From IMG/VR virus record IMGVR_UViG_3300013119_000806, positions 1-62,584 of that record: a DNA stretch of 62,584 nt; one strand, written 5' to 3'. Made by a program: the position numbers and the translations under genes. Below, one piece after another: positions 7,118 to 13,170 of this stretch (within the stretch, counting starts at the first letter, position 1; each line of letters begins with the position of its first letter). Under the pieces are notes generated by a model. The model was given only the letters and a program-made list of their open reading frames with translations. It did no database searches and had not been told where the DNA came from. The stretch comes from a virus.

Positions 7118-9154
7118 ATGGCTTACTTAACCTCCAAAGGCAACAGAAAGTTCGGAGACATCACATTCGAAGACGATGCCGACGGGAACACGAAAATAGA
7201 CTTTGACGAAGATCGCATTGACCTGGTGGCAGGTGGCGCAATCACATTCAGGATACAACCAAACACCGCACTGATGCCGTCAAGCGCCTATATAAACTTC
7301 AACACAACAACAGGCGCGACAGGGTACGGGATCAGAGAGAATGCTGGATCTGTTGAGTACAAACATAGTGGTGGGTCTTGGACCCCGATGAGTTCAGGAG
7401 GGGTCGGCTCATCTCCCGCCGGCAACAATAAAGAAATACAGTTCAACACAAGTGGATCATTCGCATCATCAGCAACACTGGTTTATGATGCCCCACAGGG
7501 AAGAGTAGGTATCGGAACAAGCGCTCCGTCAGCCCTTTTGCATGTGTCGTCATCATTAGACGGAGATGTGCTATTCCAAGCAACACCATACAACCAAACG
7601 AATGATGGCTTTATCATAACAGATAGGGCTGGGGCGACATACGTCACACTCAACAAAGCGGGGCAATCAACGTATCCGCTCGATGTCAACGGAAATATCA
7701 GAGGCATAGCGTTCATTTCCACAGTTGATAGTCCAAGTTACGGGTTTAGGGTTGGTCAATCTCAACACACCTTATATGGAGTAGCAGAAGGAAATACGGA
7801 CCAAGGAGCAGTCTTCTTGATGAAGGACAACGGAGGATTAGTTGTTAGTGGAAGCGCTACCTCAAGTCCGCTTCGAGTCCAGACGCCAAGCAACGCAAAC
7901 ATTCTCGTAGTGTCTGGCTCTGGAAATGTCGGCATAGGAACAAGCGCCCCCTTGTCAAAACTCGACGTGTCGGGGAAGATTGCCATCTCTGCTGAACAGG
8001 CTTCGACACCAACCGCTCCGGCGGCTGGGTCGGGCTGGCTCTATACAAAAACAGATGGGAAACTCTATTGGCAGTCGGGAGATGTGGCAGAGACAGATGT
8101 AACTTCGGCTGGCTCAAGCGTATTCGATGCAGCAGGAAACTTCTTGGTTGGAGGAGCAACTGTAAACGCCTCATCAGAAAACAATGTAATAATAAATGCG
8201 GGTGCTCTACCCACCTCGGCAGTATCTTCCCAATCTACGTTTACATCATATGAAGCCCCCACCGCCGTAGTGGCGAACACAGTATTTTTGGCTCACTGCG
8301 AAGATAGTACAGTAGCATATGGCTCAGGAACAATATCTCTTGGCGACGCGGCGTCATTCTCGACCGCCAAGAGCAAATTTGGGGGCTCGTCGTTGTACAT
8401 AGACGGAACTGACCTCGGTCCCATTATTATGCCAGCTGGGAGCGAATTTGATTTTAGTACGTCATCTGAATTTACAATTGAGTTCTGGTATTATCCTGTT
8501 TCGGCATCAACAGCAGCAGTATTTACGACAGGTGATTATGTATACAATTCCAACCAAGGAAGTGATTGGTTGCTTTATGGCAATGGTCGTCTTTACGATC
8601 ATTATACCTACACGGCAGGTTTCTACCCCAATATGCCTCCCGGCAACACTGGGTGGCATCATGTCGTGATCCAGAGATACAACTCGGGGATCGAATTCTA
8701 TTTGAATGGAACTTTAATGTCGAGGGATACATCTACATTTCACAATGACGACTTCGATTTCACCAATGGGATAAGATTTGGATCAGCGGCCAACGGGGCC
8801 TACCAGGGGGAAATGTACATAGACGAGATTCTTGTGATGTCTTCCGCCAAATATACGGGGAGCTTCGTCCCAGAGTCGACAGCATATTCGGTCTCCGCTG
8901 GGGACACCGACCCTGCTGAAATGTGGGTGGGCGACGGAAGCAATAATCTGACAAAGATATCTCCACACAACAGAGAGGATGAGTGGGAATTCTTCTCAAG
9001 GAATATAGAATCTGGAAAAGTAGTCAGGATCAACCTAGAGAAAACATTTAAGCGACTCGAAGAACTCCATCCGGGAGAGACATTCATCGAAGAGTTTAAT
9101 ATTGCCGAAGGTCCGGTTGTAGAGTCTGTCTCCGGAACTGATCCACCTGCATGA
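7118..9154 (+). CDS. Tail fibre protein with LamG domain, 678 aa
   Basis: Residues 1-120 form an attachment region. Two stretches of the type GRVGIGTSAPSALLHVSSS and GNVGIGTSAPLSKLDVSG (about 128-146 and 269-288) are the repeated shaft modules common in phage fibres. A LamG/concanavalin-like domain covers about 389-585; visible elements are FLAHCEDS, SEFTIEFWYYP, NTGWHHVVIQRYNSGIEFYLNG and MYIDEILVMSSAKYTGSF. A charged C-terminal tail of about 80 residues, with RINLEKTFKRLEELHPG, follows. It probably binds surface glycans of the host. It is the last and largest gene of this fibre cluster. Confidence 0.75.
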   Translation: MAYLTSKGNRKFGDITFEDDADGNTKIDFDEDRIDLVAGGAITFRIQPNTALMPSSAYINFNTTTGATGYGIRENAGSVEYKHSGGSWTPMSSGGVGSSPAGNNKEIQFNTSGSFASSATLVYDAPQGRVGIGTSAPSALLHVSSSLDGDVLFQATPYNQTNDGFIITDRAGATYVTLNKAGQSTYPLDVNGNIRGIAFISTVDSPSYGFRVGQSQHTLYGVAEGNTDQGAVFLMKDNGGLVVSGSATSSPLRVQTPSNANILVVSGSGNVGIGTSAPLSKLDVSGKIAISAEQASTPTAPAAGSGWLYTKTDGKLYWQSGDVAETDVTSAGSSVFDAAGNFLVGGATVNASSENNVIINAGALPTSAVSSQSTFTSYEAPTAVVANTVFLAHCEDSTVAYGSGTISLGDAASFSTAKSKFGGSSLYIDGTDLGPIIMPAGSEFDFSTSSEFTIEFWYYPVSASTAAVFTTGDYVYNSNQGSDWLLYGNGRLYDHYTYTAGFYPNMPPGNTGWHHVVIQRYNSGIEFYLNGTLMSRDTSTFHNDDFDFTNGIRFGSAANGAYQGEMYIDEILVMSSAKYTGSFVPESTAYSVSAGDTDPAEMWVGDGSNNLTKISPHNREDEWEFFSRNIESGKVVRINLEKTFKRLEELHPGETFIEEFNIAEGPVVESVSGTDPPA

Positions 9155-9174
9155 TGGTTATGCCATTTACCACA

Positions 9175-9181
9175 CTATTTA
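9175..9181 (+). promoter_or_regulatory. CTATTTA motif (candidate late promoter)
   Basis: CTATTTAT lies 22 bases before the ATG at 9204, with the ribosome site CACAAGGAG between them. Confidence 0.65.
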
Positions 9182-9203
9182 TTAGAAGCACAAGGAGAAT
9201 AAC

Positions 9204-9452
9204 ATGCCATCTTATATCAAATGGATAAATAGAGCCAAAGATGCGATCATCGAAGGCAAAACCGAGATAGCAGAAGACATCAAGTCTCGTCTATCCCACA
9301 CCTATGGACTATGGGAACAGGTCCTCGACCTCGTCGAGCACGAGAAAGCCCTCGCCAAAGAACGAGCAAAAGCCACAAAGGCAGCCAAAAAACCGGCACC
9401 AAAAAAGAAACAACAAAAGGTAAAACAAGATGTCAAAAACACTTCTAAATAA
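9204..9452 (+). CDS. Small basic protein, 82 aa
   Basis: Not recognised. Residues 1-50 are predicted helical with mixed charge; the C-terminal 32 residues are very rich in Lys and Ala (KATKAAKKPAPKKKQQK), a histone-like tail that could bind nucleic acid. It has a good ribosome site and its own upstream CTATTTA motif. It overlaps the next gene by 23 bases. Confidence 0.65.
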   Translation: MPSYIKWINRAKDAIIEGKTEIAEDIKSRLSHTYGLWEQVLDLVEHEKALAKERAKATKAAKKPAPKKKQQKVKQDVKNTSK

Positions 9453-9720
9453 AGCGATCAAGGCGATGATGCTCGGAGAAGCGTTCAAGCCAGATCACAA
9501 AGCATCACTACAGGCACTCGAAGAGATAATAGGGCAGATGAACCCAAGAAACTCAAAGGACAGAGCAAGACACCAACTCGCCCTGGAGCAAGTCGGCAAC
9601 CTAAAAAGACAATTCAGGAAACTTGAGGAAGAAAACTCCGATCTCAAAGAGCAACTCAACGTGATCGAAGAGGACGCCACAAACAAGCAGAACGACAGCC
9701 TCAACAAGGGACGCAAGTAA
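9430..9720 (+). CDS. Small coiled-coil protein, 96 aa
   Basis: Not recognised. It is highly charged and helical throughout. A heptad-like region (LEQVGNLKRQFRKLEEENSD, then LKEQLNVIEED) at about 53-83 predicts a coiled coil. It starts inside the preceding gene and stops directly before the next start (TAA-ATG), so the three are one operon. It could be a scaffold or an assembly chaperone. Confidence 0.65.
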   Translation: MSKTLLNKAIKAMMLGEAFKPDHKASLQALEEIIGQMNPRNSKDRARHQLALEQVGNLKRQFRKLEEENSDLKEQLNVIEEDATNKQNDSLNKGRK

Positions 9721-11775
9721 ATGGGTGGCTTAGCGGGACACATGAACCATCTCTATGATGATGCGGACCTAACATTCTCAAAGATGTATGAGATCATTTT
9801 GGCGGCATCAAATGGGAAGTTGACCGCGGAAGAGAAGGTTGACGGACAGAACCTCTTTGTCTCATACAATATCAAATCAGGGACGCCCGTGGCGGCACGC
9901 AACCTAACGAACATCAAAGAAGGCGGAATGGACGCTACGGCTTTGGCGACCAAGTTCGCTGGTCGTGGAGGTCTCACCGAAGCGTTTGTTGAAGCATTCG
10001 CCACCTTCGAGCGAGCCGTAGACGCTTTGTCCCCCGAGGTAAAGATCGGCATCTTCGGCAAGGACCTTGATTACTGGTACAATGCAGAAGTGATGAGCCC
10101 TTCCAACCCAAATGTGATCCACTATGACGAGAAGGTCTTGAAGATACATGACTCAGGGCACAAACGCAGAAACCCAGACACGATGCGCCCAGAGGACTTC
10201 GATTCCACAATTCCGCTCGGCATTCTAGATAGAAACCTTGAAGCCATGCAGGCTTCGGCGGCAAAGTCGGGCGATAGTTCATTTGTCCGTTCAGCAATAG
10301 TGAAGTTGAGGGCGATGTCTGACGATACAGCAGCCAAGCGAGCAATCAACCGAATCTCCTCTGCAATCAAGGTTGCCGGACTACAACCCGATGATACAGT
10401 AGCCTCCTACCTCGAAGCACGAGTACGACGCCACCCAGCCATAGCAGAACTCAATCTCCCCAAAGACAAAATCGAAGCCCTCACTCTCCGCACCCTCGGC
10501 TCCAAAGAAGCCCCCAATTTACGGCTCATAAAAAAAGGATTAGATGAGGAGCAATTAGAAGATGTAGTGGGAGTAGCATCCGCGTCAGCGAAGAGAGCCA
10601 TCTTGATAGATGCTATCAGACCTCTTGAAGAGGCGGTCCATGAGTTCGCAGTAGAGATGCTCGGAGCAGTCCAGAGCACCTTCGTCCTAAACCCCAAGAA
10701 GGAAGTTCAGCGCCTACGTGACACTTTGTCGGGAGCAGTCGCCGAAATAACCCAATTAGCGGATGACGGAGTGGTCAGCGGAAAAGAGATGGAAATGATG
10801 AGACATCAACTCCAAAAAATCAAAGACATAAAAGAGATCAATACCACCATGGAGGGGATCGTTTTTGACTATGAGGGGAAGGTTTATAAACTAACAGGTT
10901 CTTTTGCGCCCGTAAATCAGATCCTCGGCATCTTGACCTACTCTCGTGGAAAAAGAAACCAAGGGGTCCAAACGCAGACCGAGTCCCTCATCGACTCTAT
11001 GATCTCCTCCTTCCTTTTGAAAGAGAGCGCAGTTACAGGGGTAGTTACAGAGCAGGAAGGGCGACGAGTGGCTCTACTCCCTGGTGGCTTCAAGCCACCC
11101 CACGCAGGGCATTATTTGCTCGCTAAGTACCTCTCTAAGCAAAGCGACATCGACGAGGTCATCATCATCGTCGGCAAGAAAGACAGATGCGTAGAGGGAA
11201 CAGAGTTTTGCCTAACTGCCGAACACTCTAAATCTCTATGGGAACTCTACTTTGAGAGCGCAGGCGACAGCAACCTAAGTGTCCGCATCCAGGAGGGCAA
11301 AAGCCCAGTCGCAGATGTCTATGACTTCATCGCCGACCCGAGAATGTTCCATGATGGAGATACAGTTATTCTCGGCAAAGGAGAGAAGGACGCAGGGGAC
11401 ACTCGCTTCGACCGAGCGCAATCCTACGCAGAGCGCCATAACCCTGGTGTAAATGTCGAACAAGTCATCACACCAACCTTCGCTGGCGGAGTCTCGGGCA
11501 CCCAAATGCGCTCCTTCGTAGCCAACAACGACGAGACCTCATTCAAAGCCAACCTCCCAACTCACCTCACCGCTGAGGAACAACGCCAAGCGTGGAACAT
11601 CGTGTCCCCTTCGCCCCTCGAAGAGATCAGCGTAGCCAGCGGAGTTGAGGGCGCAGCAGGCGCTTGGGGACAACCCAACAACTACGACCCATATCACACA
11701 GCACGGAAATCCGGCAACAAAAAAAGAACATCTACAAGAAGACCTCAAAGCACCCGACCAAAAAGGGGGAGATAA
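9721..11775 (+). CDS. Two-domain nucleotidyltransferase: ligase-like (KxDG) plus HxGH adenylyltransferase, 684 aa
   Basis: The N-terminal part shows the landmarks of the covalent nucleotidyltransferase (DNA/RNA ligase) fold: motif I KVDG at K39-G42, RN shortly after, an EVM segment near 123, motif IV EGIVF near 377 and motif V YKLTG near 387. Between them is a long helical insert (about 145-360). The C-terminal part is a class I nucleotidylyltransferase: GGFKPPHAGH with HAGH at 461-464, the strand VIIIVGKKD, and SGTQMRSF near 592 in place of the usual ISGTxxR motif. Such domains make NAD, CoA or CDP-alcohols. Joining both chemistries suggests a reaction on NAD or on RNA ends, such as NAD salvage, capping or repair, but the substrate is unknown. 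The last 40 residues are basic. Confidence 0.72.
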   Translation: MGGLAGHMNHLYDDADLTFSKMYEIILAASNGKLTAEEKVDGQNLFVSYNIKSGTPVAARNLTNIKEGGMDATALATKFAGRGGLTEAFVEAFATFERAVDALSPEVKIGIFGKDLDYWYNAEVMSPSNPNVIHYDEKVLKIHDSGHKRRNPDTMRPEDFDSTIPLGILDRNLEAMQASAAKSGDSSFVRSAIVKLRAMSDDTAAKRAINRISSAIKVAGLQPDDTVASYLEARVRRHPAIAELNLPKDKIEALTLRTLGSKEAPNLRLIKKGLDEEQLEDVVGVASASAKRAILIDAIRPLEEAVHEFAVEMLGAVQSTFVLNPKKEVQRLRDTLSGAVAEITQLADDGVVSGKEMEMMRHQLQKIKDIKEINTTMEGIVFDYEGKVYKLTGSFAPVNQILGILTYSRGKRNQGVQTQTESLIDSMISSFLLKESAVTGVVTEQEGRRVALLPGGFKPPHAGHYLLAKYLSKQSDIDEVIIIVGKKDRCVEGTEFCLTAEHSKSLWELYFESAGDSNLSVRIQEGKSPVADVYDFIADPRMFHDGDTVILGKGEKDAGDTRFDRAQSYAERHNPGVNVEQVITPTFAGGVSGTQMRSFVANNDETSFKANLPTHLTAEEQRQAWNIVSPSPLEEISVASGVEGAAGAWGQPNNYDPYHTARKSGNKKRTSTRRPQSTRPKRGR

Positions 11776-11776
11776 C

Positions 11777-12544
11777 ATGACCATCAATAGAGACGAATTT
11801 TACAAAGAACTTATCCTGAGAGAACACATCAGGAAACGCATACTGAAAAAACACAATGAGCAAATGCTGGAAGAGCAGAAGTTCCGCAAAGTAGTGCGGA
11901 TGATGCTGAAAGAAGCGGGGAACGAAGAGACTCCTCACGCAAGCACAGGGATCAACGTCCTCGCTGATCTGTTGAAGAAGATCATCCCCGTTATTGAGAC
12001 TGATTACAAGATGTTGACGACGAGCCCAGAGCAACGGGAGTCATATAGAGCACACATCATTCAGGCGGCGAAGAACGCTATGGCTCCTGTTGATGTGGTT
12101 AGTGACATTCAGAGTGAGAGTTTTGAGTATACGATTGATGCTGATGTTTTACTTGAGAAGGTTACAATAGAAGTTGGAGATGAAGATGAGAACGAAGAAC
12201 TCGAAGGTGAGTTTATTGACATTGATGATGAGCCTGTTGACGAGGAAGGCGAATTGGGAATTGATGGTCAGAACGAAACAGGTAGAAACTTTGCTCTCGA
12301 AACTTTTAAGAAGATAGAGAGTCAGATTGTTGACGCTTATGCTAAATTGAGTGATGATGAAGATAATAAATTGTTTCATGATTATCTCTTGACTAACTTG
12401 TTGTTATACTTTGATAAGTTTGAAGATCAGTTAGCGGAGGAGTTGCCAGAGCAGAGTACTCCGGAGTATGAAGAAGAGATATCAGGAGAGGACGAGGGCG
12501 GCTTGGGCGATGACGGAGGAGACCTCGAAGACATGGAGCTATAA
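11777..12544 (+). CDS. Acidic hypothetical protein, 255 aa
   Basis: I use the ATG at 11777, behind AGGGGGAGATAAC. The first 45 residues are basic and helical (RKRILKKHNEQMLEEQKF). The middle and end are strongly acidic, with runs such as GDEDENEELEGEF and a C-terminal tail of Glu, Asp and Gly ending in EDMEL. This polarity resembles phage scaffold or prohead-core proteins, but no family is recognised. Base composition shifts to more AT after about 12050. It is the last gene before the tmRNA locus, and no terminator follows it. Confidence 0.55.
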   Translation: MTINRDEFYKELILREHIRKRILKKHNEQMLEEQKFRKVVRMMLKEAGNEETPHASTGINVLADLLKKIIPVIETDYKMLTTSPEQRESYRAHIIQAAKNAMAPVDVVSDIQSESFEYTIDADVLLEKVTIEVGDEDENEELEGEFIDIDDEPVDEEGELGIDGQNETGRNFALETFKKIESQIVDAYAKLSDDEDNKLFHDYLLTNLLLYFDKFEDQLAEELPEQSTPEYEEEISGEDEGGLGDDGGDLEDMEL

Positions 12545-12562
12545 TTTATTTTCGAGTTACTC

Positions 12563-12590
12563 TTTACATCTCCTTGAAGTGATGTATAAT
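12563..12590 (+). promoter_or_regulatory. Sigma70-type promoter for the tmRNA locus
   Basis: TTTACA (12563-12568), a 16-base spacer and a perfect TATAAT (12585-12590) predict a start near 12597. No gene lies between this and the tmRNA, so it would give a precursor with about 150 bases of leader carrying the tandem repeats. Confidence 0.8.
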
Positions 12591-12615
12591 GGCTGTAAGC
12601 CAAAGCCACCCAAAG

Positions 12616-12746
12616 AAACTATAGAGACTATAAATAACTAATAAGAGACTATAAATAACTAATAAGAGACTATAGATACTGATAAGAGACTATAAATAAC
12701 TAATAAGAGACTATAGATACTGATAAGAGACTATAGATACTGATAT
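12616..12746 (+). repeat. Six 20/21-bp tandem repeats immediately upstream of the tmRNA
   Basis: Units start AGACTATA at 12625, 12646, 12667, 12687, 12708 and 12728. Two versions alternate: AGACTATAAATAACTAATAA (units 1, 2 and 4) and AGACTATAGATACTGATAAG (units 3, 5 and 6). The first version holds TATAAATA, the T4 late promoter consensus. The array ends directly at the tmRNA 5' end (12747). The 600-base region 12545-13170 holds no protein gene. Confidence 0.9.
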
Positions 12747-13089
12747 GGGGATGAAATGGATTCGATTGGGAGGAAGAGATAGAGTAGTGCAGGGGTGAGG
12801 GAAGCGTGGCTCACTAAAAACGCTTAAAAAGATAATTGCAAATGACAATTTCAACATGGAGATGGCGGCGTAAAAACCTAACCACTCTTGAGGCGACAAC
12901 TGCCGATAAACAGAAAGTTGCTTGAGTAAGAGAACCCTCGGATGTCAATAAAAACTTCAGTGCTCAGAGGCAAAACAAAGCAAAGAAGTATAGTCAATGT
13001 TGTAATGACGATAAAATACAACTAACCCTGTGAACGATTGTTTTATTGATACTTTCAACACGACGGTTCGATGCCGTCCATCTCCACCA
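12747..13089 (+). ncRNA. ssrA: Phage-encoded tmRNA (ssrA), 343 nt
   Basis: tmRNA frees stalled ribosomes and tags the incomplete peptide for proteolysis. The 5' GGGGATG pairs with the 3' CATCTCC, followed by A and encoded CCA. The 5' end has the near-universal GGATTCGA (12758-12765), and the 3' T arm is GACGG-TTCGATG-CCGTC. The tag reading frame resumes at GCA (12838-12840) and runs to TAA (12871-12873), encoding ANDNFNMEMAA; the AND start and final AA match typical bacterial tags. The length and order (tRNA half, tag, pseudoknot region, tRNA half) fit a one-piece tmRNA. No smpB gene is seen in the window, so host SmpB is presumably used. A promoter and repeats precede it and a terminator follows. 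Confidence 0.95.
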
Positions 13090-13090
13090 A

Positions 13091-13119
13091 GGAGCCTCTT
13101 CGGGGGCTCCTTTTTCTTT
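13091..13119 (+). terminator. Rho-independent terminator after the tmRNA
   Basis: GGAGCC (13091-13096) pairs with GGCTCC (13105-13110) around a short TCTTCGGG-type loop and is followed by TTTTTCTTT. It begins one base after the tmRNA CCA. Confidence 0.95.
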
Positions 13120-13129
13120 GATGTCCAAC

Positions 13130-13136
13130 CTATTTA
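13130..13136 (+). promoter_or_regulatory. CTATTTA motif (candidate late promoter)
   Basis: CTATTTAT lies 34 bases before the PhoH ATG at 13171, right after the tmRNA terminator. It is followed by the ribosome site GCGAGGAAT. Confidence 0.65.
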
Positions 13137-13170
13137 TAGATATAGAGAACCCCTAACAGCGAGGAATAAA

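Noticed and set aside
13030-13170. Upstream in-frame extension of the PhoH gene
   Set aside because: It would overlap the tmRNA 3' end, its terminator and the CTATTTA motif, and has no ribosome site. The ATG at 13171 begins the PIN domain correctly.
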